NCBI RefSeq assembly: GCF_001949145.1 | Contig: NW_019091553.1 | Span: 9,909 to 55,695 of the forward strand | Source of the DNA: Acanthaster planci | Taxonomy: Eukaryota > Echinodermata > Asteroidea > Valvatida > Acanthasteridae | DNA length: 45,787 nucleotides | Direction of reading: 5' to 3' | Shown here: positions 23,085 through 34,869 of the stretch, in pieces | Layout of the letters: each line of letters starts with the position of its first letter | Position numbering within the stretch: the stretch's first letter is position 1 | Made by a program: the position numbers and the translations under genes | Notes under the pieces: model-generated | Database searches by the model: none | The model's input: only the letters and a program-made list of their open reading frames with translations | What the model was told of the DNA's origin: nothing

Positions 23085-23627
23085 CAGTCGTACTAATTAA
23101 CGTCAACACAACGTCAACACGCGTCAACACAAGATAGTAACGTCACCACACTGTCAACACACTCAAATCACATTATAAGTAAACAGAAATGCAATTCGAT
23201 AGCAATATAATGCATAAAATACAATTTGGCTAACAACAGTGGGCGATATTTGGGGGAAAAAGCCATTTTATTTTACGAAAATAACACCCTCCGCACAGCC
23301 ATGAAAGACAGAAGCCATGTTACCTCTCGGTCAGACTGACCATACCATTACGCTACAGGGGGTCACCTTTATACAGTAAACCATGGTACGGTCCAAACGC
23401 CGTAAGAAAGCAAGATGGCGGCAACAGCGGCGCTGCTCAGAGACAATTTTTTCACTTGAAATGTAGTAAAATGTAAACTCGATTAAATATAAATTATTCC
23501 TAAGAGTATACATTACAGTTCGATATGACTGTTTTCAATGCATTTTGTAAGTGTTCACAGTGTGTTGACGTTACTATCAATGTGTTGACGCGTGTTGACT
23601 GTGTGTTCACGCTGATTAGTACAACCC
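23085..23627. mobile_element. hAT-like MITE with 8-bp target duplication and GTCAACAC subterminal repeats
   Basis: 'tcgtatag' flanks the element at 23077-23084 and 23628-23635, the 8-bp duplication expected for hAT. The left end starts 'cagtcgtactaattaacgtc'; the right end in reverse complement starts 'gggttgtactaatcagcgtg'. The first and last 75 bases each hold four to five copies of GTCAACAC or a one-base variant, resembling transposase-binding arrays. The 400-bp centre is non-coding. Confidence 0.75.
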
Positions 23628-23635
23628 TCGTATAG

Positions 23636-26589
23636 GCCTAGGTAGACAACATGTAGCGACTCCTTTGTATAATGTACAATGTACACGTGTACATGTATGC
23701 AGTGCTGTATGAAGAATACTAAAATGAACAGCCACTTGCTCCTAGAAAAAAAGTTAGCCACCAGGTTTATTCTTGCACATATCGCACACACATTTGCAAA
23801 ATACCCAGGTTACAGTGTACATGTACATATTCAAAATCTGACACTGTACACTGTCGCACTGTACAGCGCTGCAGGGGATTGCATACTTCGGGACAACCAG
23901 TTTTTTGACATTTTACTCTTGCAAAACTGGTAAGTCCCCCCTAAAAGAAAGGCAACACTCTCTTTATTGCACTGACCATATCTTTTGGAAATTTCAAATT
24001 GTGAGAAAATGTGACTTTTTCTACTGATAAACCATGCAAATTTGAATTCACCATGTGTCGTGTTAAAACAGTTTCCCCTCAAAATTTCCCTCACAAGTCA
24101 AAACCCTACCCTTTTTTGACATTAACCCTACAATTATTGAGCATGATGTCAGTCATCTACCAGGGTCAATTCAAAAGTTAAAATGTAACTCTCCCTTCTA
24201 TTACAGGAACAGGGTCCCCAAATTTATAATTCCTGTATATACGTACTTAGTTACAGTAAGGCAGACCTTTCTCTGATAAAAATGTATCTAGGTCTTGGCC
24301 TCGAACTTATTCACAATCACAGTGCAGTGCAATCCTACATGAACATACAGGCCTACATGTACAGATCAAGATCTTGTAGAACCGCAGACTGGCAGGGGTC
24401 TTGGCTTACGAAGGCAGTATACTGTAGCTGATAACCCCAAGACGCGGAGCGGTTAAACCTGCAGCACGAATAACGCGGACACATGGTACGGCGACATGAA
24501 TGCGGTGAACATGGCACAGACCGTACCGAGACACAAAGACATAGCCTAGATCTAAGCGTACATGTACATGAGGTGCCAGTTGGACCTCTAAGTTGGCGTA
24601 CGTACATGTACGTACGTCGTCATGCAGTGGTGAATCGTATGCACAATGTACTACTGCAGCGAGTCATTGAGTCTGCTTCAGAATCAAACTAAGCGAACTT
24701 GGACCGTTCATCCGCAAAGGCAAAACACTCGAAGACCTTGCTAACCATCCCTGCAAAATACATCAACATTGCCGTTGATTGTTTCCCTTCATGGTGATAT
24801 TAACAAGACCAAATGAAACACTTACCATCAAGATGTAAAATTGGTGGAAAGCTTGTGACTTCTTACTGGGTGGACCGCAAGCGCAGCATGCATAGCACGC
24901 CCCAACCAACAGACAAAGAGCTGTAAGCTGCGCTGCTGCATGCTGCTAGTTCCGAAGCTAAGCTCGCTAGACGACCGTTCATGGATCATCCCACATGCAT
25001 ACAGTACGTGCACGGCTCTCTGTAAGCTTACTCTCCAGGCTCCCTGAGCTCTGTGGCCTCAAACGCACGGCTCACAACCAAATGCAAATAAAGGCCTTGT
25101 CCAAATCATTTTTGTGGCTACGGCTTAAATTCTACCTTGAATCGCTCTCGGTAAAGAGCAGCCGTCGTAGCCAGTAAAGGCGATTTCTGATGCGGCCTAT
25201 TATTATTATAATGCTCCAAGTCGAGGCCACCGATCGCCTTCCTCGCGTCTAGCTAGCAGGCGGGCCTGGCCAGTGAGCCAGCCGCGCCGCGCCGTCGAGA
25301 TGTGACGTGGGCCAAGCTGCATTCACAGGCGTCCAATCGAATCTCGATGTGATGCTGCCGATCTTTTCCGGGTGCAGGGTTTGGACAGTTGGATCACTGG
25401 TATTTTTCTTGGTGGCAATCCCACGTGCAGCTGATAGCTGGCCGTATCCCATAAAAACTAATGGTGTATTGAACAACTAGTGGATGCAGAAAGAAGCCCC
25501 TTTCTACACAGCTATGCACAATCTTCACACTATTAAATAACTGAAGGCGTCCTGTTGGCACCTTGAAAGCACATCCTATCCATACACCAATCATACCAAA
25601 TTTCATTAAACTGTCCTGGAATGCTCCTATATCCATAAACTAAAGGTTGTTTTTGCAGAACCTCTCTTAATTTGTGCGGTGAGAATCCCTTTGCACCATG
25701 ACTGCCAGCATCGCTTAACAGTTCCTGTCATAGTTCGATTAATGTCTTGCCGAAAGTCATGGCCTTCGAATGTTCGCAGCATATTTGATATTGAATGGTA
25801 ACGTAGGCCTGAAAGTACATGTACATGTACGTCCAGCTTTCCCAGTGCTGTGTAAAATATGGTGTACCATAGTAAAAGGCATGTTTGTGTGGTCTTGATG
25901 CCTATCACTGTGGCCTGCCATTGAGTGGGGGAGTGGCGCCCGGCCCACGTATAGCCTATTCAGAGTTGTTGAAGACATAGTCCCATTAATTACCAGACTC
26001 AATTAACCTTAACTGCCGACCCGTCTTTGACATTCTTGCGTACTTGAGGCCCCTTTCCAAAATGTTGCACCTCTGCAGATGTTCTGAGCCCTAGGCTGTT
26101 TTTCAATACTCGACTTGGGCTCCGTCTTTGGCTTCAACTGTTTTTTTTACTTCCTGACTTTTGTAAGCGCAATAGTAAGTCTGATGGTGCCACAAACATC
26201 AAGTAAGATGCAAAAGAGCCAAATATTACAGTACTTCAATTTAAGTTAAACGCTTCAGGCCCACAATCGGGGATTTGATTTCCTACACGAAGCCTGCGAC
26301 GGAGACGATGTTGAGTATTGGAAAACGGCCCTAGCTGATGGCGCTCTGGCGAGGATGTACAGTACATGTGTAGTCGGTAGGGTGTACATGTACATGTACC
26401 ACTAGTAATACTGCGTAATGGTGCACTTCGTGGTCTGAACAGGCACAACCATTTTGAAAACTATATAAGGGAAAGCGTAATAATCTTAAAAGTCAAGGGC
26501 TTCTTTAACCAAAACTAACTAAGCGCAACTGGGATAATATGCAAAGAATTTGCATATGTGAATTTCGATTAATTTAATTTTTTTAAAGG
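23636..26589. other. unassigned stretch
   Basis: No gene recognised. TACATGTA-type repeats occur at 23680-23700, 24558-24612, 25818-25832 and 26381-26400. A small GC-rich patch (25250-25300) lies in an otherwise AT-rich region; the minus frame across it (25249-25476) matches no family I know. Confidence 0.45.
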
Positions 26590-26596
26590 AACCTAT

Positions 26597-27430
26597 CCGC
26601 TCTGACCTGAAGTGCACCCCAATCGGCGAAAGAGACAGATAGCTACCACGCGCGGCGCTATACAATCTTTGGTTACAACAGACATATGAACACACAACCG
26701 GGTTCTTGCATGCGCGTGTTCGAGTTCGAATGGCCTGTGAGTCCGGACACGGGTTTCTTGCTCTCGGGCTCGAACGGCGGGAACACGACTCAAGAACACT
26801 GTTCCCGGAACAGGATCACACACCACCTCCTTGTCAGGAGAACACGAGAAAATCGTGATTTGGATTTTTGGACAGCTCCAAAAAGCAGAGAGATGGCTTC
26901 CAAAGCCACAGGCAATGGGAAGTTTTGCCTAATTAGCATTATTATTTTCCATAACACAGCAATGAATGTTCCTGTTTAAATAGAAAAGAATTCTGCCCAT
27001 CCAAACATTAACTCTCGAATAACGTACATGACCACCGCCATGTTGCTTGCCACTAACTACCATCAATAACCGGTTGTTTATTCCCGGCGTTCGACTCGAC
27101 GGCCAACCCATGAGTAACAAATCGAGCTGTTCATGAACATGCGAGCGAGAACAGCCACCTGGAACGCAACGACTATACATTCCGGAATAAATTTGTTGTG
27201 CGTACTCAGCGTGCTCCGCGTCAAACGCACATATACCTGCGCGCCTAGTGGTGAGCTGCAGCTTGTGAAAGGACCGTCAATTTCATTTACAAACACGCCC
27301 TCTTTTGTTAAGCTCGGAGCGGTAGATAGTCTGGTTCCCTGCCCAAAGATTCTCGACGGGTGCAGACCACTGATTCAAGTGAGAATTCCCGGCCAGCTCA
27401 TTGGCATTAAAAGTGCCCCATAAAAGGAGA
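26597..27430 (+). repeat. dispersed repeat family X, copy 2 (longest)
   Basis: Bases 26603-26645 match the reverse complement of 31330-31378, sharing 'tgaagtgcaccccaatcggc' with one inserted C. Bases 27182-27243 match 56-115. Bases 27286-27320 match the reverse complement of about 28358-28395 ('aacacgccctcttttg', 'cggagcgg'). No open frame of note or terminal repeat is visible. Confidence 0.55.
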
Positions 27431-28553
27431 TTGTTTTGCCCCCAAAATGGTGAGATTGTGTAAATTCTTGCCAGGATCAACTCCCTAGGCCTTTATGCTT
27501 TCATATGAGAGCAGAATGGCTGAAAAATACGGTTGAAAAATGGTCGTTAGTGCCCGAGAAATTTGAGGGTTTCCCCTCCTGAAAAATGGCTGCAATCGGA
27601 CTTCAGAAAAATCACTTTTCGGGGGGGTGATTTTGTTTTGTGGGAATAATTAAAACTGTAATTGGTTAACCCACAAAAAATTGAATAGAAATTGAAAGAC
27701 TAGGGACTAGACAATAAATTCATTTGTGTTTCTGTAATCTCAGGGATGTTGAAATGCATGTTATTAGGCCCTGAACTGTGCTGATTTTACACTGTTTTCA
27801 ATGGGGCTTGAATTAGTGGCCTGTACCCCGATGACCCTTGGCCTTGCTTGGGTCGGGCATAGCCCACAGATATAAATAAATATGCCAGGAGTCAGAGGTC
27901 AAAAGTTGAAAGCCCGGATGTTTTCGATTTCATTCTTTTAGGTGCTGGTTTCAAATTTAGCTGAGTGTTCCCCTAACGAGGCGCACTTGAAAAAATCTCA
28001 GAAAATTCAAAATCATACATAAGCATTTTCGAAATTCTTTTAGTTGATCAATTCTTGTAAGGCAACATTTTTTTCCGCATGCAAACAAGTAAATTGTTTG
28101 TAACTTTGTTGTTATATGTCAATGCATGATGATTGTTGACGGTTTACGTTCAACACGCCCACCTACCCGACCAAGAATAACCGAACATCAACGGTACCAT
28201 CCGAACATGCAGAATGTAGACGGGACGACTTTGGAATATTTCGGCTATTTTCAGAAAACTGGGGCCTGGTCACGTGACATTGGAGGAAACCGGACACTTG
28301 ATTCGTCAGCTGGTAGTCAGAATCATTGGGTCTGGTATTTAAGCTATGTGGTATGCCGCTCCGAGCGGAGCAAAAGAGGGCGTGTTTTTTTCTACTAACC
28401 GCATATTTATGGTCTGTCTTATTGTAAAAATCCCGTGGGATCACAAAATATTAATGAGCTCGCACGCAGAAATAAAATGATTTGGTGGAATGCACCCTTT
28501 AATATCACCTCGGGGCCGGTTTCGTTGCAAATATGGATCAAAACGAAGAAAAT
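27431..28553. repeat. repeat-derived stretch, partly family X inverted
   Basis: Bases 28358-28395 are an inverted partial copy of 27286-27320. 'ctgtcttattgtaaaa' at 28414-28430 recurs at about 30977-30993. The rest (27431-28120) has no recognised content. Confidence 0.4.
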
Positions 28554-29130
28554 CTATCCAAAATATAGAAACCGATTCCGAAAATTGAATACGCTTTCTT
28601 GTTTTTCTGAAGGACAAATACAGTTTGGTGATTGCTGTTGTATTGATGTGTATGGGGACCATGCGGGAAGGACGTATTCTAGGACCGGCAGAACAAGTGT
28701 CTTGTAGGAGATGCTAGGGCTGAGGTAGACGTACAGGCCTGCGATCCGCCAAATGAAGCCCAAAGTCCTATTTGCTTTTGAGATGACTGTATCTACGTAA
28801 TAGTTCCAGTTTAAGGTGTCATTGATTATTACTCTAAGATACATGTAGGTGGTTGTGGTATATAGTAGGCCTAAGGCGAGAGCCATGACGAATGTATTCA
28901 GGAAGAGAGGTTTTCCTTGAACGAGACACGTGCATGACTGTGGTCTTTCGAGAATTTAGCTTCATAACGTTCATGTCACACCATGTGGCGATTTCATCTA
29001 AGTCTGCCTGAAGGGCGTGTTCATCAGTAGGTGACCGGATGGGCTGGTAGATCAAGGTGTCGTCAGCAAAGGGTTTGTGGTCAGATTATTGGTAATGTCA
29101 TTTAAAAATAGTGTGGCGAAAATCGCCAGG
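28554..29130 (-). pseudogene. LINE reverse transcriptase, C-terminal part (broken)
   Basis: Minus-strand remains of a non-LTR retrotransposon RT. In coding order: 'LFLNDI' (about 29125-29105), then after a frame change the catalytic FADD (29059-29070) and 'FADDTLIYQ', then 'DLDEIATWCDMNVMKLNSR', then 'YLRVIINDTLNW' and 'KTLVLPVLEYVLPAWSPY', the thumb region of CR1/Jockey-like enzymes. At least two frame changes separate the parts. The 5' remainder is at 30585-30800. Confidence 0.85.
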
Positions 29131-29394
29131 ATGTTTAAATATTTACAGACTTTGAAGGGAACGGTGTTGAGATAAACCAACCTTAGTTGAATGTCATGGA
29201 TGCTTAAGTTTATCTGGAGACTTATACTAAAGTAATCACATATCTAGGTTCTGGTCTTCCACGATTTCTTCATGTAGAACACTCTTTATTACGATGAATT
29301 TACCACTTGTTGCAGTCGACGGTGATCGTACATGCTGTACTGTAGGCCTACTAAGGCATTGTAGTCATGCGTATTGATGAGTTGTTACAGGCTA

Positions 29395-29600
29395 CTGAAG
29401 ACATCTGCACTNNNNNNNNNNNNNNNNNNNNNNNNNNNNNNNNNNNNNNNNNNNNNNNNNNNNNNNNNNNNNNNNNNNNNNNNNNNNNNNNNNNNNNNNN
29501 NNNNNNNNNNNNNNNNNNNNNNNTTAATGTACGTTGGATAAGGGCAAAACCTGTTATATATAATTAACATCTCCCCAACGCAAAAATACATCTTGAAAAC
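29395..29600 (+). mobile_element. tRNA-derived SINE copy interrupted by the assembly gap
   Basis: 'gacatctgcact' just before the gap matches the anticodon-stem region of the 18.5-kb SINE. 'gttggataagggcaaaacc' and 'aacatctccccaacgcaaaa' just after it match the terminal segment. In the intact copy these points are about 100 bases apart, close to the 112-base gap, so the gap probably hides only SINE sequence. Confidence 0.75.
29412..29523. other. assembly gap (112 N)
   Basis: Unsequenced bases inside a SINE copy. A further single N lies at 40875 within TACATGTA simple sequence. Confidence 1.
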
Positions 29601-29699
29601 ATGTTGTAGATGTCGTTGAACTTAAAGTGAGTAAATAGGTAGTTTCTCGAACGTACGCACTGAGATTGTAAGTGCAGTTGGTTTAGGCTAGCTAGCCCG

Positions 29700-29976
29700 G
29701 GGGGGGGCGGATTAGTGTAGCGGTTCTTTCCTCGCTTTGCACCAATGAGGCCGGGTTCGAGTCCCGGCTTGGCCCAGGCTTTGAAGTGCATTTGGTTTCC
29801 AGTCCATCCTCTCGCAGGTTTTCTCCGGGTACTCTGGTTTCCTCCTGCCTCTAAAACTGAACCTTCTTCCTAACTCCGTAATGTGATGCTGGATAATAAA
29901 GTGTATTATTAAAAGTACAGTTATTGGCGCAAATAGCCTGAAATGCTGAAAGCGCCATTAAAACAAAACAACAACT
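29700..29976 (+). mobile_element. tRNA-derived SINE with a deeply conserved central domain
   Basis: The tRNA-like head (about 29708-29772) has the B box 'ggttcgagtcc' (29754-29764) within a perfect T-stem 'ccggg'/'cccgg'. The body contains 'tttctccgggtactctgg' (about 29821-29838) and 'tttcctcc'. This resembles the conserved central domain shared by SINEs of many animals (I recall the Nin-DC type; name not certain). The element ends in 'aaaacaaaacaacaac'. Confidence 0.75.
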
Positions 29977-30584
29977 AGTTGGCTTTTGAGGAGTTCCTGG
30001 GTGAATGCCGTGGAAGCAAGATCAAGAGCAAGGATCATTATCACTGATCTCTACACTGATCAGTGGTCAGTATGAGGGGAATCTGGATCACGGTTCACAT
30101 TATCTACCTTCAGGCTAGGTGTGAACACGTAACCGGAACAGCAACCTGACGGCACCTTAATTTGGCTGCTTGTCCCGGGGTGGGAGCGGCCGTGTATTCA
30201 CACATACCAGGGCGGAGCATTACGTTCTCAAATGAAACGTGTCAACCTTACGTTGTTATTGTAATATACTGCCAAATGGCCATCCTCACCGCACCGTGAA
30301 TTAAATATGTGCTACCGTCGTATTGTAATGTAAGAGAAGTCGATGCTCACGACACACTGGAAAGGACTGATGCAACTCTACTTTTAACTATTCCGTAAAA
30401 ATAACAGAGGGCTGTTTCACTGACGTTCAAGACTTCTGAAAGATTGTGGCACTAAATCACACGGATAGTGTCATTTCAGGGTTGAGAGGAACCCTTTCAG
30501 TCTCAAGTCAAGATTTAACGACCGTCTTGTTTTGTCCTAGTAAGAATTCCCCTGAAAGGTTGGCACCCGGTAGCGCGGGCCAGA

Positions 30585-30800
30585 TTCGTTACATTTTGTT
30601 GAAGAGGAGCGGGCCAAGTACACTCCCCTGGGGCACTCCAGATGTTACAGGTGCCCAGTCCAAAAAATGACCTCTGTACATTACCCGCTGCTTCCTGTTT
30701 GTTAGGAAGGACTTAACTTAAGCCAAGACCAGGTTTGTCCATGTTATTCTGACTGGCCACTTTATTCAGGAGGGTATGGTGGGCATAATGCTGAAGTCTA
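30585..30800 (-). pseudogene. LINE reverse transcriptase, palm part (broken)
   Basis: In coding order on the minus strand: a remnant 'LDFS' followed by 'HHTLLNKV' (about 30759-30782; the usual KAFDTVDH stretch is shortened), then 'SFLTNRKQRV', then 'TSGVPQGSVLGPLLF' (about 30598-30645), a hallmark of non-LTR RTs. The frame then stops in 'NKM' before the insertion. It belongs to the same copy as 28554-29130. Confidence 0.85.
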
Positions 30801-31249
30801 AAAAATGATGTCTATACTTGGTGGGCGTGGAGTATCAAGGATCGATGCCCAGTCGTTTATCCAAAATAGGCCCGCAATTTGGGGCTTTTTGTAAAAGAAA
30901 TACCCCGAACTGGAAACTATCAGTCCCAAATTCGGGATTTATAGAAATATTTCTGTGATCCCTCCTGGTTATGGCCTGTCTTATTGTAAAAGCACCCATA
31001 GGCACAATGAGGCGTATTTTATTCTTTATTCTTAATTCCTTTTATCAGAGAATGATTATTTATCATAAGTGTAGTATACGTTTTGTATTTATTTCAATGA
31101 TTAGTTTGGAGATCGAGCCCCTTTAACAGAAATTATTTCTTTTGGGCAATCCTTCGGGGGCTGATTGGAATATTCTTTGGAATTATTATTTTCTCGTCTT
31201 ATTGTGTTTGTATTTGTTTCTTAACTCGTTCTACCCGAGAAATGAAGTA

Positions 31250-31380
31250 AATGAAATGAGCACGCTAAGTATGCGTCATGTATGGTCTTTGCGAACACGC
31301 AGAACGCGTGCAAGAACCGGCGTGCACCTATCTTTCTTTTTGCCGATTGGGGGTGCACTTCAGTTCAGGGCGGATAACAC
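31250..31380 (-). repeat. dispersed repeat family X, copy 3 (inverted)
   Basis: In reverse complement this joins two segments seen separately elsewhere: the 'gaagtgcaccc...aatcggc' part (as at 26603-26645) and the 'ttcttgcacgcgttctgcg' part (as at 1-50). It therefore links copies 1 and 2 into one family. Confidence 0.65.
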
Positions 31381-32072
31381 CAACCTCTTGTGTTTAGTTT
31401 GGTATGATTATCAGAGTTCAGTCGATTGAATCGGGCGAGTTATTCTTGCCATAAAGCTGCGAATTAAACCACTCTCAATGAATGCTACCTCAGTGCCTGT
31501 GGTTTTGCCATGTCCTTTCAGTTCGATGGGTCTTTATGGGAAGTGGTTGTCAGTGCCACATTTACTTGATCATGAACTTCACTACTCTGGTCCATGACCT
31601 TCAGAAGTTCGGAAACCAGGGACAACAGCATTTAAAATCTGAGTGAACCGTAACTGCTTTTAAAATAATGCACACCTATTATGCATTTGTAAGGCCTACA
31701 AGATAAGATCAGGGAGGTCCATGAGAAGAGCTACATTTTCGTCACATGGCCAGATCCCCTCCGGAATGGCTTGCTGATGCTGCATACTTGCCTCACGCGT
31801 ACAAAACTACATTTTTATGCTACTTCGCTGCAGCGCTCATACGCTTGACAAACAGTTTATTTCTAATGGACTCAGAGATCACAGAAGGCAAAAACGAAGA
31901 ATACGAATTTGCATCTCAGAATTTTATTGAAGCGTTCATGGGAGGGGGCCGTCACAGAGCGGCTGAGTGCATTTCAACTCTATTTTCCGTCTAAAGCCGT
32001 TGTTCCTTAAAATAATTCCAACTGAAGTTTATACATTCCGAAATTGAAAATTCAGATTCACTGTCGTTTCAG
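31381..32072. other. unassigned stretch with an 82-codon open frame
   Basis: The plus-strand frame 31746-31994 (82 codons) has a fairly protein-like composition but matches no family I know and has no partner exon or clear splice sites. It could be part of a retroelement or chance. Confidence 0.35.
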
Positions 32073-32460
32073 CCTCTAGGCCATTCGGGTATCTCCCGGG
32101 TGTATCCAAGGTCTTCCAAAGTTTTGTTTAAACATAAAATAAGTCCAATCAAAATCAAACCACTTTCGTCTCGGTCCTCTAGGCCCTTCGGGTATCTCCC
32201 CGGTATCCAACTCCATTTCAAAATTTTACAAACATTTACATAAAAAAGAAATCAAACTTAGCGAAAACAAAAGAAAATCAAACCACTTTCATCCCAGCCC
32301 TCTAGGCCCTTTGGGTATCTCCCGATATCCACCTTCATTTCAATATTGTTAGAAAAAAATTACATAAAAAGAGAAAAATCGAACTTAACGAAAACAAATC
32401 AAATCACATAAAAAGAAAATCTCTTCAAATGAAAATAAATCTTTGTCACCCGACCGTCTA
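32073..32460. repeat. irregular tandem repeat, units of 103 and 123 bp
   Basis: 'cctctaggcc' followed by 'tcgggtatctccc' or a near variant starts at 32073, 32176 and 32299, with a degraded fourth unit near 32447. Linkers are A-rich and share 'caaaccactttc'. The array lies just beyond the 3' end of the DIRS-like recombinase gene and may be part of that element's end region. Confidence 0.75.
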
Positions 32461-32761
32461 AATCCTTAGGATGCCAAAAAAAACCAACAACATAAATCCA
32501 ACGATTAATTGAAATATAAACATGGTTAGTGTAAAAGTATACCACTTAGAAATTCATCGTTACTAAAATTAATGTATTTATTTTTGTTTATTTGTTTATT
32601 TATTCTTACTGAGAGTACGTATCTGACAGGATAGTATTATAATTTCGTACTTCATACAAATTAAACTTTAAACAGGGGTGTAATCATTTAAAAGAGAGAT
32701 GTGTAACTCGTATTAGTTTGACAAGATCGTGGAGGAAATGTCCAATCTCTGTGCCAAATCT

Positions 32762-33683
32762 CTATGAACATGGGCCTATCTGTTTTTTTGCTACACTAGT
32801 TTTCCATCGACCATGTTGCATAATACAGTCTTTCGAAATTCCTTTACTTGCAAGGTGCGATGCTCCTCCAGATCTGAGGCTATGGAGGCCATGGGCTTTG
32901 GGTTCTTGAACCCCTATTTCCTTTAATTTAAGGCATCTAGAAATAATTCACTACATCTGGAATAGTCGAGAGCTTTATATGGTAAAGGTTTATAAGAAAA
33001 TACTTGATAGGTAAGAAAGAGGGGTGAAAATGAACGCATCTTGGCCAGTATTAACTCCACATTCATACATGTATCTTAATAACAAAGAAAACGGAGAATA
33101 TTTATCATGCGAGTGAACTAGATAAGCAGTACTTCCTTCCCTAAATACGTCAGTTTCGGGTCGGGGAATAAATATACTTAATCCTTTATCAAGCGGTAAC
33201 AAAGTTAAATGAATGGCTTTTAGCTGCGCTGAACATCAGTGCGTATTTAAGAGAGACATAAGTAGCGGTCCTTAGTTCTATCAGTTTGTTATTTTCACCA
33301 CCAAGTTTGTTTATGATAGCCTTAACTTGATTTAATGACAATGGGAGCTTCTGTTCGGGCGGCTTATAAAGATTCTTCCTACCACTTATACCGATTTGTT
33401 GTAAAATGGGAGCATCCATGGGGTTAGGGTTGGAGTTGACGAGTGAGTGTAGCCATCTGAGAGAGGCGGCTGTAGAAATAAAAGAACTATCTAAGTTATA
33501 TTCTGACCTTTTATCAACTATGTATGCTGCAATGATTTCATCGTGGACAGGAAGAATAATTTTAATTTTAGATTTTCTCAACCAAATGAAAAATTTTCTA
33601 CATTTATAAAGGTAAGAAGTAATTGTTCCGTCGGCCTTCGCAAATATTGTGCGTTGAAAAATTTGCCTCTTGACGCCTTGCAA
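32762..33683 (-). pseudogene. DIRS-type tyrosine recombinase (broken)
   Basis: Would integrate circular element DNA without target duplication. The 33189-33683 frame is the N-terminal core-binding part ('SFISTAASLRWLHSL', 'LSLNQVKAIINKLGG', 'YVSLKYALMFSAA'). The next frame (about 33000-33160) gives 'SLLLRYMYECGVNTGQDAF'. A third frame gives 'HSLRSGGAS' (catalytic Arg codon about 32874-32876) and 'QHGRWKT' (His and Trp box, 32801-32816). It ends in a stop at 32762-32764 before the expected tyrosine. Three frames and one early stop make it non-functional. Confidence 0.85.
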
Positions 33684-33787
33684 AGTGAAGGGGAATTCTT
33701 TCCAAAATGGTTGATTATAAATAATCTGTCATGCCACAGAAAAAGAAAACACGGTTAACTACATTGGGTAAAATCTAACTTAATTGC

Positions 33788-34721
33788 TCATATAACTCCA
33801 GAAAATTCAGAGGAACCTAGAAGGGAATTCTTATTCCTGCCTTGCTCTAATAAACCCTGTCCTTCGAATGATAAGAACCCTGTGATCCATGGTCTGTAAC
33901 TAGACCAGAGTAAAGGCCAAAATACTGAAGAGGGCCACCATGGAAATACGAGAGTTCCCTTGCCTTTGCATGCGTGTATATGTTTGAGAACGGAGGGAAT
34001 GAGAACTACAGGGGGAACTAAGAGGCAATTTGCTCCTGACCAATTTTGTGCAAAAGCGTCTACTCCGTCAGTACCAGGATTCCAGAATCTCGAATAAAAT
34101 CTTGGAAGTTTAGTGTTGTTTCCACACGCAAAACAATCTATCGTAAAAGGACCCCATTGGTCTGAATCTGAAACAAACGATTAGAGATCATTCACTCATC
34201 TGTATCTATGAGTCTGCTGACCAAATCCGCTTGCTCGTTTCCGTATCTAGGGATCCACTGAACTTCTAAGCTAATCTCATTCTTTAAACAGGTCTGGAAA
34301 ATACCTAAAGAAAGATCCTGTAAGTCCGCTTTCATGCTGCCCGCTTCAATAATTCTAGCTGCAGACTATCAGTAAAAATATTAAGTTGGGAATTTTGAAT
34401 GATTGGCAAGAAAGAGGTGATGGCAAATAATATGGTGTTCAGTTCTCGCCAAGACGAGCTTTTTTCTAGACTCGGCATCTGACCACAGTTTATGTGCAGT
34501 ATCATCACCATATAATGGTGTGCAGCGTCACACCATATAATTTTGCTTATAATATTTAAGGTGAATAAATTCCTAACGTTTAGAGTGACAACATTATCTT
34601 TCCAAAATTTTATCCCGTTACTGCGAGCCAAATCTAAGCATATAACATCATCTTCATCTGAAGCAAGTGCAATCTTTATCTGACAATTCCTAGTCCACAA
34701 CCGAGTTAAGTTTCCACACAC
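33788..34721 (-). pseudogene. DIRS-type RNase H and following conserved segment (broken)
   Basis: The 34332-34721 frame contains 'SSSWRELNTI' and 'NIFTDSLQ', the RNase H signature of DIRS elements. In the next frame 'VQWIPRYGNEQADLVSRL' (about 34205-34260) is the RNase H end. A further frame down to the stop at 33788 contains 'WGPFTIDCFA', 'FYSRFWNPGTDGVDAFAQNW' and 'CKGKGTLVFPWWPS'. These match the segment that closes the RT-RNase H protein of DIRS elements. No start codon lies in this last stretch. At least two frame changes are present. Confidence 0.8.
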
Positions 34722-34869
34722 TGGACTTAAGGAAATAATGTGACTAACAACAGACTGCAGTTTGCGGATTGTTGTAGAACGCGCTTCTTGGATCTCTCAT
34801 ACTGTTCTGATTCTGTTCTCCTAGGCAGCACCTTCAGCGTATCATCCTTAGTGTTCCATGTCATGACCA

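Larger units (their letters stand above)
29131..30584. other. 1.45-kb insertion splitting the LINE
   Basis: The LINE RT reads 'GPLLF' at about 30590 and resumes with 'LFLNDI' at about 29120, nearly adjacent residues in an intact enzyme. This interval therefore looks inserted, or assembled there. It holds an interrupted SINE with the assembly gap, a second SINE, and about 600 bp (29977-30584) with no recognised content. Confidence 0.6.

Noticed and set aside
25249-25476. 75-residue minus-strand frame in a GC-rich patch
   Set aside because: It looks mildly coding because of base composition, but has no recognisable domain, start context or splice sites.
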